This document shows, piece by piece, positions 39,428 through 47,175 of a DNA stretch of 50,298 bases. Origin of the DNA: Myxococcales bacterium. GTDB lineage: Bacteria; Myxococcota_A; UBA9042. The notes beneath the pieces are model-generated. The model was given only the letters and a program-made list of their open reading frames with translations. It made no database searches and was not told the origin of the DNA. Position 1 is the stretch's first letter. Each line of letters starts with the position of its first letter. The stretch spans positions 1 to 50,298 of the forward strand of contig SHZF01000029.1 of the NCBI GenBank assembly GCA_009692425.1. The letters are read 5' to 3'. Made by a program: the position numbers and the translations under genes.

Positions 39428-40577
39428 GACGCCGCCTTGTGCCATTGCTACGCCCTGCCGTCGAGTCCGGCTCGACGCCCCCCGGGCTGCGCTGACGGTC
39501 GCACTTCTCGTGGGCACCGCCTGCTCGAACGCGGCGCCGACCCCCGGTGGCGGCGTGGCGGCCATCCGCTGCCAGACACAGACCGACTGCCCGGGTGCGC
39601 TCGTGTGCGCCAACACATACTGCGTGACGGCGGCCGTCGCGGGCGATGCGGCGCCAGCTACGAGCGACACGGCGACACCCGGCCAGGACGCGGGGACCAC
39701 CGCACCAGCCGATGCGAAACCCGCGGGCAAAGACGGCGACGACAAGGCGGACGCCCCTGGACGCAACCTGGACGTCAGCGTGGCCGACGTGGCACCCCCG
39801 GTCGATGTCGCCTCTGGGCAGGACGTGTCGATCGAGCCGGATCTGCCGCCGTCGGACACCGGTGCCGACGCCGCCCCTCAGCCGATGACGATTCTCGAGG
39901 TCCAGTCTGCGGCGACGAGCCTGACGTGCACGTCGCCGACCACGACCGTGACGACCGCCGCGTCCGTGCAGCTGGAATCGGCGGTGGTCACGGGTGACCC
40001 GTCGAGTCTGAACACGACGCTGTGGACGTTCTTCGTCATGCCGGCGTCCGGCCCGATCGACGGCAAGTATGCGGGACTGCAAGTGGTCGTTCCCGGCTCG
40101 ACGCCACCAGCGGTGAAGGCGGGCCACGTAGTGGCGCTCAAGGGCTCGATCAAGGAGTTCTTCTGCAACACCGAGTTGCAGGTGGCGCTCCCCGATGTCA
40201 TGGTGACCGGCAAGCTCGCCGCGCCGCAGCCCTACATCGTGCCGCCAGCCAAGCTGCGCACCGACGTCGCCGAGCCCTACGAGGGCGTGTTCGTGCGCGT
40301 CGATAACGTCGTCGTGGTGGACCCGAACCCGAAGGGCGACGACGGCAAGCCGCACGGCGAGTTCACGGTCGGTGCGATCCCGGGGCTGATGGACACCTGG
40401 GTGAGCCCGTCGCCCGGCGTGACGTGGACGGCGAAGAATCCGGCGACGGGCGCGATCGAGACGAAATTCTTCAAGGGCCAGAAGCTGATCAGCGTCGCGG
40501 GCCACGCCTGGTACTCGTTCGGCCATTTTGCCGTGCGCGCTCGCACCGACGCCGACGTGGTCAAGGCGTTGGAGTAG
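39426..40577 (+). CDS. Lipoprotein with OB-fold-like C-terminal domain
   Basis: 383 residues from the ATG at 39426, which shares CATG with the opposite methyltransferase start. The signal ends in a lipobox (LTVALLVGTAC, Cys about 33), followed by a small Cys motif (IRCQTQTDCPGALVCANTYC) that resembles the D-C-x-x-x-x-x-C modules of other surface proteins here. A 90-residue Asp/Pro/Ala linker follows. The C-terminal 230 residues show WTFFVMPASGPIDGKYAGLQVV, AGHVVALKGSIKEFFCNTEL, a pattern of extracellular OB-folds attached to bacterial nucleases and phosphatases, but no nuclease domain follows. Probably a surface-exposed binding protein. It converges on mazG with a 17-base overlap. Confidence 0.72.
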   Translation: MTPPCAIATPCRRVRLDAPRAALTVALLVGTACSNAAPTPGGGVAAIRCQTQTDCPGALVCANTYCVTAAVAGDAAPATSDTATPGQDAGTTAPADAKPAGKDGDDKADAPGRNLDVSVADVAPPVDVASGQDVSIEPDLPPSDTGADAAPQPMTILEVQSAATSLTCTSPTTTVTTAASVQLESAVVTGDPSSLNTTLWTFFVMPASGPIDGKYAGLQVVVPGSTPPAVKAGHVVALKGSIKEFFCNTELQVALPDVMVTGKLAAPQPYIVPPAKLRTDVAEPYEGVFVRVDNVVVVDPNPKGDDGKPHGEFTVGAIPGLMDTWVSPSPGVTWTAKNPATGAIETKFFKGQKLISVAGHAWYSFGHFAVRARTDADVVKALE

Positions 40578-41451
40578 GGGCTGCGTCAGGCAGTTCACCT
40601 GCGCGTTCGAGCCGCTTGGCTTCATTCCACCAGCCATCGAGTTCTGCAAGGCTGGCGCGGTGGGCGCGCCCGTACGCGGCATCCGCCTGCTTTTCGACAT
40701 GCGCAAAGCGGGATTGGAAGCGGTCGAGCGTGCGCCGCAGCGCCTGCTCGCCATCGACGCCGAGGTGCCGCGCCAGGTTGGACCACGCAAACAGCACATC
40801 ACCGAATTCGTCCGCGATCCGACCCGGGTCGCCTGCGGCCATCGCCTCATGCAGTTCGGCCGTCTCTTCGTCGATCTTGGCCAGCACGCCGGCGCGGTCC
40901 GGCCAGTCGAAGCCGATGCGCGCGGCCTTTTCGGCAATGCGCTGGGCGCGCAACAGGGCCGGCATCTGGCGCGGTACGCCGTCGAGTGCGCCCTTGCCCT
41001 CGGAGCGCTTCTGCTGCTCCCAGCGGTCGACCACGTCTTGCGGTGAGCCCGTTGCTGCGCCGGCAAACACGTGCGGATGGCGTCGGATCATCTTGTCGGC
41101 GATGCCGCGGGCCACGTCGGCGGCGCCAAACCAGCCCGCTTCTTCGGCGATGCGGCTCTCGAACACCACTTGGAGCAAGACGTCGCCGAGTTCTTCGCGA
41201 AACTGGGCCACGGCCGCGGTCGGCACCTCAGCGGGCGCCTGCGGCAGGTCGGCGGGCAACAGGCGCGCCGCCCCACCCAGCGCGTCGATCGCGTCGAGCA
41301 ATTCGTGGCTTTCTTCAATGAGGAACGCGCGCAGGGACTCAAGCGTCTGCGTCCGGTCCCACGGGCAGCCGCCATCGGGCCCGCGCAGGCACGCCATCAC
41401 GGCGACGAGGCGAGCAAATCCTTCGGACGGCAGCGCGGCCGGATCGGTCAC
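40561..41451 (-). CDS. mazG: Nucleoside triphosphate pyrophosphohydrolase MazG
   Basis: 296 residues from the GTG at 41451, which overlaps the upstream lipoprotein stop (GTGA). Two MazG domains are present: CPWDRTQTLESLRAFLIEES with EESHELLDAID and EELGDVLLQVVF (E-E-x-x-E and E-x-x-D metal sites) in the first, and KIDEETAELHEAMAAGD with DEFGDVLFAW in the second. The family motif GKGALDGVPRQMPALLRAQRI links them. MazG hydrolyses NTPs to NMP and pyrophosphate, clearing aberrant nucleotides and, in E. coli, lowering ppGpp. Standard housekeeping gene; odd only in being coupled to a surface lipoprotein gene. Confidence 0.95.
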   Translation of the reverse strand: MTDPAALPSEGFARLVAVMACLRGPDGGCPWDRTQTLESLRAFLIEESHELLDAIDALGGAARLLPADLPQAPAEVPTAAVAQFREELGDVLLQVVFESRIAEEAGWFGAADVARGIADKMIRRHPHVFAGAATGSPQDVVDRWEQQKRSEGKGALDGVPRQMPALLRAQRIAEKAARIGFDWPDRAGVLAKIDEETAELHEAMAAGDPGRIADEFGDVLFAWSNLARHLGVDGEQALRRTLDRFQSRFAHVEKQADAAYGRAHRASLAELDGWWNEAKRLERAGELPDAAPTPTP

Positions 41452-42779
41452 GGCGCGGGGGCGACAGGACCGGCAAACACGAACGTGGCCGCTCCATCGA
41501 GCTTGTGGAAGTCGCCGCCGACCGGCGCCAGCGCCAACATGTGCGCCAGATCGTGCGTGCCCTTGTCGTCGATGCGGTACACGTTGGCCAGCGTGCGCGT
41601 GCCCGGTTCCGGCGCCGCGTCGAGGCCGAGCCCCTTCCACGGGATGGACGCCTCGACCACATAGCCGCGGTCCGCGCCATCCTTGTTTACGTCGCCGTTG
41701 GTGTGGATCGCGTGCTTGACGCCCGACTCGAACTTGGCCGCCTCGGGCCACTCCGGGCTGCGGTGGCCGGTGAAGCGGGCGTCGAACCGACTGCCGTTCG
41801 GGCTCCACTGCAACTCGACGTATTCGCCACCCTTGCCGGGCAGTTGCAGGAAAAGCTCGACGACGTCGCCCTCCCACAGCGTCGCGTCATTGGCTGTGTG
41901 CGCGTTGCGCAGGTCGGCGTCTTTCGTGGTCACGGCGACGTACAGGTTGTCGGCGTCCCAGGCAAAGCGTGCGGTCGTCGCGATGTCCACGTTGCCGGGC
42001 TGGCCGTCGGGGCGGCGGAAGTCGGCAAAGGCCTCACCCCGCTGCCACACGGCATCGTCGAGCTTGCCATCGATGGTGGGCGCGGAACTCGTCGTCGGCA
42101 CGGTCAGCGTCGGCGGCGCAGTGATCGTCGGAGCCTCGGCAGGTCGTGGCGTGGGGGCTTGCGCTTCGCCGCCGGCCTGCGCCGCCGCGCCGCCAAGGTC
42201 GATGGTCGTCAGCAGGAGGCGCTCGTCGCCCTGCACTTTGCCGTCGGCGCCACCGGTGACCTTGAGCCGGCGGTCCTGGCTCGCCTTGCTCCACGCGCCC
42301 CAGTCGAAGAACCCGACCAGGATTTGCGAACCGCCGTCGGGCCAGTCGCCCGGCACCTGAATGGTGACCGTGTCACGGATGATTTCGCCCTTCTTCCAGT
42401 TCGCGATCGGGTACAGACCGCCGACGCCGTAGTGGTCGAACGGCTGGCGGCGCTTGCCGGGCGCCTCGAGGTGGACAAAGACCTTCCAGTCGCCGTGCAC
42501 GGGCTGGTCGACGCGAAAGTACATGACCAAGTCGAACGTCTCACCCTTCTTCGGCGTGCCCTTGAACTCCCAGCCGACCATCGTGATCTTGTCTTCGAAC
42601 TTGATCTCCACCTTGTTGCCGATCGTGGCCGGCGGCGCGGCCAGCACGTTCTCCGCGATCTGCTGCTCCTGATCCTTGGTGAGCACGATGTTCTGTCCCG
42701 TCGGGCGTCGGCACCCCGGGACGATGGCAAGGGCGGCTGCCAGCGTGAGGCCGGCGACGATGCGAAAGGACGCGATCAT
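41448..42779 (-). CDS. Lipoprotein with CBM9-like carbohydrate-binding domain
   Basis: 443 residues, ATG at 42779 with GGAGGA nine bases upstream. The signal ends GLTLAAALAIVPGC (Cys23). A beta-sandwich around 50-190 (ITMVGWEFKGTPKKGETFDL, WKVFVHLEAPGKRRQPFDHY, WKKGEIIRDTVTIQVPGDW) resembles the extracytoplasmic domain of large membrane glycosyltransferases. After a Pro/Thr linker, residues 245-435 are a CBM9-like domain (APTIDGKLDDAVWQRGEAF, ARFAWDADNLYVAVTTKDAD, WEGDVVELFLQLPG, RGYVVEASIPWKGLG), which in known proteins binds glycan ends. It is probably an outer-membrane, glycan-binding lipoprotein. It heads a two-gene unit with mazG and is divergent from the giant surface protein. Confidence 0.85.
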   Translation of the reverse strand: MIASFRIVAGLTLAAALAIVPGCRRPTGQNIVLTKDQEQQIAENVLAAPPATIGNKVEIKFEDKITMVGWEFKGTPKKGETFDLVMYFRVDQPVHGDWKVFVHLEAPGKRRQPFDHYGVGGLYPIANWKKGEIIRDTVTIQVPGDWPDGGSQILVGFFDWGAWSKASQDRRLKVTGGADGKVQGDERLLLTTIDLGGAAAQAGGEAQAPTPRPAEAPTITAPPTLTVPTTSSAPTIDGKLDDAVWQRGEAFADFRRPDGQPGNVDIATTARFAWDADNLYVAVTTKDADLRNAHTANDATLWEGDVVELFLQLPGKGGEYVELQWSPNGSRFDARFTGHRSPEWPEAAKFESGVKHAIHTNGDVNKDGADRGYVVEASIPWKGLGLDAAPEPGTRTLANVYRIDDKGTHDLAHMLALAPVGGDFHKLDGAATFVFAGPVAPAP

Positions 42780-42840
42780 GATGAGGATTCCTCCGATTCC
42801 GTTCGAGCGCCAAGGGACGCCCGGCGCCGGAAGCGCGCGG

Positions 42841-42870
42841 AGGATAGCTGAGGGCGCAGCGCCGTTGCAA
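42841..42870 (-). promoter_or_regulatory. Promoter of the CBM9-like lipoprotein gene
   Basis: On the minus strand TTGCAA (42870-42865) and TATCCT (42846-42841) are 18 bases apart. The minus-10 is identical to that proposed at 31016-31021. Transcription would start about 55 bases before the ATG. Confidence 0.45.
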
Positions 42871-42891
42871 TCGCTCGGCTGCCGCATCGCT

Positions 42892-42905
42892 GCACGAGCT
42901 CGTGC
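42892..42905. promoter_or_regulatory. Perfect 14-bp palindrome, candidate operator
   Basis: GCACGAGCTCGTGC is a perfect palindrome between the two divergent promoters. It abuts the TTGACC minus-35 of the surface-protein promoter and lies 22 bases upstream of the other minus-35. It is the best operator candidate in the window. Confidence 0.5.
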
Positions 42906-42933
42906 TTGACCGCCCGGCCGGGCTGCGGACAAT
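42906..42933 (+). promoter_or_regulatory. Promoter of the giant surface-protein gene
   Basis: TTGACC (42906-42911) and GACAAT (42928-42933) are 16 bases apart, matching consensus at five and four positions. The ATG at 42941 is seven bases beyond, implying a leaderless message; no ribosome-binding site is seen. Confidence 0.45.
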
Positions 42934-42940
42934 CGTCGCC

Positions 42941-45900
42941 ATGCCGACCGAACCGCTGCTGTCGCCACCGCTTCGCCTGCAGGTTCCGTTGGCGCTCCGC
43001 TGCTGCTTCGCGGTGTGTGCACTGACCGGAGTCGCCGCGTGCCGGGCGCCTGCGATTCCCGCATCGGGCATGTTCGCGACGGACTCGGCAACTGCTCGCG
43101 ACAGCGCCGGCGTTGCAGACGGTGTCGTGGAAGTCGCGGATGCCCCACGTGGCGGTGACGCCGAGTTGCCATGTGGCGCGGCGGGTGACGCGCCAGATGA
43201 CGCGACGGCCGACACAGCGGGCCCCGCCGACGGGGTGCCCGCCGATGGAGCCGACGCGGCCGGCGCGGACGTGGCGGGCACCGAGGAGGCCGACTCCGCC
43301 ACCCGCGCTCCGGGGGACACGGCACCCGACAGCGAAGACGACGCGGCGCCTGCAGTCGACAGCGCCGATACAGACACGCAACTCTTGGACGATGGCGCCG
43401 CGTCGGCAACCGACGGGAGCGGGACGGCGGGAGACGCTGCCGATGCCATGGCCGCGGCCGACGATGGCATGGCCGCGGCCGACGATGGCATGGCCGTGGC
43501 CGACGATGGCATGGCCGCGGCCGACGATGGCATGGCCGTGGCCGTCGATGTCGCCATCGCCTGCACGACCGACTGCGACGACGGCAACGCGTGCACCCAA
43601 GGCGATCAGTGCGCCGACGGCATGTGCATTGGCGGCGGCGCTGTGGCGTGCGACGACGGCCTGGCGTGTACGGACGACGGGTGCAACCCCAAGGTGGGCT
43701 GCACGACCTCGCCCAACAGCGCGCCTTGCAACGACGGCTCGGTGTGCACGACGGTCGACACGTGCGTGGGCGGCAAGTGCGGGGCCGGCAAGCCGATGGC
43801 GTGCGATGACAAGAATCCGTGCACGAGCAACGCATGCAATGCCGGGACGGGCTGCACGTTTCCCGCAGTGCCAAACGCGAACAACCAAGTGTGCGACGAC
43901 GGCAACGGCTGCACGATTGTGAGCGCCTGCGTCAACGGCAAGTGCGTCGGCAAGGACCCATTGGGCATCGGACTCGACTGCAACGACGGCAATCCGTGCA
44001 CGACCGACACGTGCGAATTCATGCAGGGCGGGTGCAAGCACGTGCACGTCGCGCCAGGCACCGCGTGCGGCGGTGGGTCGTGTGCGCAGGTCGTATGGAC
44101 ACCACCGGGCGCCTGCAATCTCGCAGGCCAGTGCGTGGCAGCGCCAGCCAAGTCGTGCAGCGATGCGAGCCCGTGCACTCAGGACGTGTGCAATGCGGCG
44201 CAGGGTTGCCTGTACAAGCCGGCGCTCGAGGGCGCGCTCTGCGACGACGGCAACGGGTGCACAGCCAGCGACACGTGCCAGGGTGGCGCGTGCTCCGGCA
44301 AGGCGGTCGCGTGCAACGACAGCAACTCGTGCACGGTAGATTCGTGTTCTAAAGCAAATGGTTGCGTGGCGCTGCCTCTCGACGCGACGGCGTGCGTGTC
44401 GGGCAAGTGCACGGTCGGCGACCAGTGCAAGGCGGGCGCGTGCGTGGCCGGTACGAAGCCGAAGTTCTGGTCGCTGAACTTCGGGGGGCCGGACGACGAC
44501 AGCCTCGGCGGGCTGGTGGCCCTGCCCGACGGCTCGCTGGCGGCGGCGGGGACGACGTCGTCCTTTGCTGCACTCGGCAAGGGCGGCAAGGACGTCTGGT
44601 TCATCCGCATCGCCCCCGACGGCAGCCTGTTGTGCACCGCAACGTTCGGCGGACCCGGGAACGACGAGGGTCCCGGCGTCGATGGCCTGGCGCAGCTGGC
44701 CGGCGGGCGCTTCATGATCGGTGCCCGCACGAGTTCGGGCACCATCGGCGGTGGCACCGACAACGGCGACGGGTGGGCGTTGTCGGTAGACCCCGACTGC
44801 AAGCTGATCGCCGCACCGCACCACGGCACGGCCGGCATGGACATCTTCTGGGGCGCCGCCGCGCTGGCAGACGGCGGCGCGGCGTTTGTCGGCGAGACGA
44901 CGAACGTGTTGGCCAAGCCATCGGGCCCCGACGCGTGGGTCGTGTGGACCAACCAGGACGGCACCGCGACCGGCGCGTCGGCGGTGTTGGGCGGAGCGCA
45001 GAACGATCGCTTCCACCACTACGCGGCATTGCCCGGCGGGGGCGGCGCCGCGTGCGGCTTCACGGATTCGCTGGGAGCGGGCGAGGCCGACGCCTACGTG
45101 GCGCGCTTCGACGTGGCGCACAACGTGGTGTGGGCCCGCACGCTGGGCGGCTTTGGCGTCGATTCCTGCCGGGCGGTCGCGGGCTTGCCCAACGGCGATC
45201 TGGCGCTGTTCGGCTTCTCCAACACGCCCGGCGTCGGCACGAGCGGCACCTATGACGCATGGTTCGTGCGCCTCGATGGGAGCGGGGCGCCCCAAGCCTA
45301 CCGTTCGTTCGGGTCTGGCATCGGAGACGACTTCGGCCTGGCGCTCGAAGTCTTGCCGAGCGGCCGGATGGTCGTGGCGGGCCAGGTCGCGAGCGCCAAG
45401 GGCAACACCGAGTTCTGGCGCGGCGAGATCGACGCCATGGGCGACCTCGCATGGCAGCGTACGTTCACGGGCCCGGGCACCGTCGGCGTCAACGCCGTGG
45501 CCTTGTTGCCGGACGGCGGACTCGCATTCGCCGGGCTGAGCGGCGCACCGGCACTCGGAGCCGGCAAGGACGATGCGCTCGTGATGCGGACTTCGCCGTG
45601 GGGCCACTACACCTGCGAAGGTGCCGGGCCCTGCGCCACGGTGACGCAGGCAGCGTGCGAGGACGGCATCGCCTGTAGCCTCGACGCCTGCAGCGAGACG
45701 GCAGGCTGCACCCACCTTGACACGACCGCCCCTTGCGCCGATGGCGTGGCGTGCTCGGCGGACGCCGCGTGTGCCAAGGGCTCATGCCAGCCGGGCGCAC
45801 CCGCGCTGCAAACGTTCGTGCTCCCAGGACCCGGCGGCGAGCAGGCGCGCGGCTTGGCGTGGGCGGCCAACGGCGACATCGTCGCGGTGGGCACGACGTT

Positions 45901-47065
45901 CACGCTGGACGCCAAAGCCACCAGCGCCTACGTGGTGCGGGCGCGTGCGACCGGACCGGTGTGGACCAAGCTGATCGACACGGGCGGCACGGAACAACTG
46001 CGCGACGTCATCGCGACCGCTGACGGGGGCTTGCTCGCGGTCGGCTCGCTCCAGCCGGTCGGCGCGACGAGTTCAATGGGGTGGGTCGTGCGCCTGGACG
46101 GCACTGGCGCCGTGCTGGCCACCAACAGCGTCGGCTCTGGCGGATTCGTGTTCACCAGCGTCACCCGGGGCGCGGACGCACACGCCTATGCAGCGTTCCA
46201 CCAACTTGTTGCCGGCAACCAGACGGACTGCGGCGTGCGGCGGGTGGCCGACAACGCGCAGGCGCCGAACTGGGTGGCGATCCCCGACGCGGCGATCACG
46301 GAGTGCTGGGGCATCGCGCCGGGGCCGGGCAACCTCGTCGTGGTAGGCGAAACGCAGGCGAATTTACTGTCGAGCGACAATGGCTACGTGGCCCTGGTCA
46401 GCCTGGCCGGCACGCTCGTCGTTACCAAGGCGATCGGCGGCGTGGCGGACGACGAATTCAGGGCGGTCGCAGCGATCGCTGCGGGTGGCTACGTCGCAGT
46501 CGGCGCGAGCAATGCATTCCCGAAGGGCACGAGCGACTCCAACGGGTGGGTCGTGCGGCTGGCGCCAGACCTTTCGACGCTGTGGGAGCGCCACATGGGC
46601 GGGGCCGGCAACGACTACCTGGTGGCCGTCGAGGAACTCGCCGACGGCAGCTTCCTCGTTGGCGGCAACCGGCGCGCGCTGGCGACGAGCGAGGCCGACG
46701 CCTGGATGGCCCGCCTCGACGCGAACGGCAACCCATCGTGGGACAAGACGTGGGGCTTCGGGCCGAGCCAATTCTGCGGCATCGACGCCATCTTGGCGAC
46801 CGGGACCGGCGTGATCGCGCTCGCCACGTTGGACCCGGTCGGGGCGAGCGTGGCCGACTTTGTCGTGGTCCGACTCGACGCTTGGGGCCACGCCACGTGC
46901 GCCGAGGCCGGCGCGTGCCTGGCAGTGGCAGCGGGCGCGTGCAGCGACGGCAATTCGTGCACGGCCGACAGTTGCGTGGGCGCCGGCAAATGCGCCAACT
47001 TTGCGCTCGCCGACGGCAGCGCGTGCGGCAGTGGCAAGCTTTGCAAGGCCGGCATGTGCCCATGA
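42941..47065 (+). CDS. Giant modular surface lipoprotein (Cys-rich modules and propeller-like repeats)
   Basis: 1374 residues from the ATG at 42941. The signal ends LALRCCFAVCALTGVAAC, a lipobox. Residues about 40-205 are an Asp/Ala spacer that includes a four-copy 7-residue repeat. About ten Cys-rich modules follow (207-506; pattern C-[DN]-D-x-x-x-C-T-x(3-5)-C-x(4)-C, for example CDDGNGCTASDTCQGGAC). Then comes a propeller-like region (507-887) with repeats such as LPDGSLAAAGTTSS and DAWFVRLDGSG, two more Cys modules (891-951), a second propeller-like region (953-1313; VVRLAPDLSTLWERHMGGAG), and a last Cys module ending KLCKAGMCP. This style is common in myxobacterial surface or adhesion proteins, probably calcium-binding and disulfide-rich. 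No enzyme domain was recognised. Confidence 0.88.
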   Translation: MPTEPLLSPPLRLQVPLALRCCFAVCALTGVAACRAPAIPASGMFATDSATARDSAGVADGVVEVADAPRGGDAELPCGAAGDAPDDATADTAGPADGVPADGADAAGADVAGTEEADSATRAPGDTAPDSEDDAAPAVDSADTDTQLLDDGAASATDGSGTAGDAADAMAAADDGMAAADDGMAVADDGMAAADDGMAVAVDVAIACTTDCDDGNACTQGDQCADGMCIGGGAVACDDGLACTDDGCNPKVGCTTSPNSAPCNDGSVCTTVDTCVGGKCGAGKPMACDDKNPCTSNACNAGTGCTFPAVPNANNQVCDDGNGCTIVSACVNGKCVGKDPLGIGLDCNDGNPCTTDTCEFMQGGCKHVHVAPGTACGGGSCAQVVWTPPGACNLAGQCVAAPAKSCSDASPCTQDVCNAAQGCLYKPALEGALCDDGNGCTASDTCQGGACSGKAVACNDSNSCTVDSCSKANGCVALPLDATACVSGKCTVGDQCKAGACVAGTKPKFWSLNFGGPDDDSLGGLVALPDGSLAAAGTTSSFAALGKGGKDVWFIRIAPDGSLLCTATFGGPGNDEGPGVDGLAQLAGGRFMIGARTSSGTIGGGTDNGDGWALSVDPDCKLIAAPHHGTAGMDIFWGAAALADGGAAFVGETTNVLAKPSGPDAWVVWTNQDGTATGASAVLGGAQNDRFHHYAALPGGGGAACGFTDSLGAGEADAYVARFDVAHNVVWARTLGGFGVDSCRAVAGLPNGDLALFGFSNTPGVGTSGTYDAWFVRLDGSGAPQAYRSFGSGIGDDFGLALEVLPSGRMVVAGQVASAKGNTEFWRGEIDAMGDLAWQRTFTGPGTVGVNAVALLPDGGLAFAGLSGAPALGAGKDDALVMRTSPWGHYTCEGAGPCATVTQAACEDGIACSLDACSETAGCTHLDTTAPCADGVACSADAACAKGSCQPGAPALQTFVLPGPGGEQARGLAWAANGDIVAVGTTFTLDAKATSAYVVRARATGPVWTKLIDTGGTEQLRDVIATADGGLLAVGSLQPVGATSSMGWVVRLDGTGAVLATNSVGSGGFVFTSVTRGADAHAYAAFHQLVAGNQTDCGVRRVADNAQAPNWVAIPDAAITECWGIAPGPGNLVVVGETQANLLSSDNGYVALVSLAGTLVVTKAIGGVADDEFRAVAAIAAGGYVAVGASNAFPKGTSDSNGWVVRLAPDLSTLWERHMGGAGNDYLVAVEELADGSFLVGGNRRALATSEADAWMARLDANGNPSWDKTWGFGPSQFCGIDAILATGTGVIALATLDPVGASVADFVVVRLDAWGHATCAEAGACLAVAAGACSDGNSCTADSCVGAGKCANFALADGSACGSGKLCKAGMCP
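43457..43540 (+). repeat. Four tandem copies of a 21-bp unit
   Basis: The unit GCCGACGATGGCATGGCCGYG is repeated four times inside the surface-protein gene. Copies 1 and 3 end GCG and copies 2 and 4 end GTG, so a 42-bp pair was probably duplicated. It encodes A-D-D-G-M-A-[AV]. Near-perfect identity suggests recent slippage. Confidence 0.95.
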
Positions 47066-47112
47066 CGCGCGCCGCGCCGCCGAACGCATGACCTGGCGCG
47101 ACGATTCGGCAC

Positions 47113-47141
47113 TGGCCTTGTGGACGGAATCCGCCTACAAT
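47113..47141 (+). promoter_or_regulatory. Possible promoter of the kinase gene
   Basis: TACAAT (47136-47141) matches the minus-10 consensus at five of six positions. A weak minus-35 (TGGCCT, 47113-47118) lies 17 bases upstream. The TTG start at 47176 follows after a GGGAG. Confidence 0.4.
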
Positions 47142-47175
47142 TGCGCTGCCTCTGCGGGACCGGGAGTGCGGTTGC

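Noticed and set aside
38919-41066. Minus-strand open frame of about 715 codons
   Set aside because: It is antisense or out of frame to the OB-fold-like lipoprotein, mazG and the methyltransferase. The translation lacks any coherent domain.
42776-45715. Long minus-strand open frame across the surface-protein gene
   Set aside because: The surface protein on the plus strand has a lipobox, regular Cys modules and propeller-like repeats. The antisense translation is low-complexity Arg/Ala/His.
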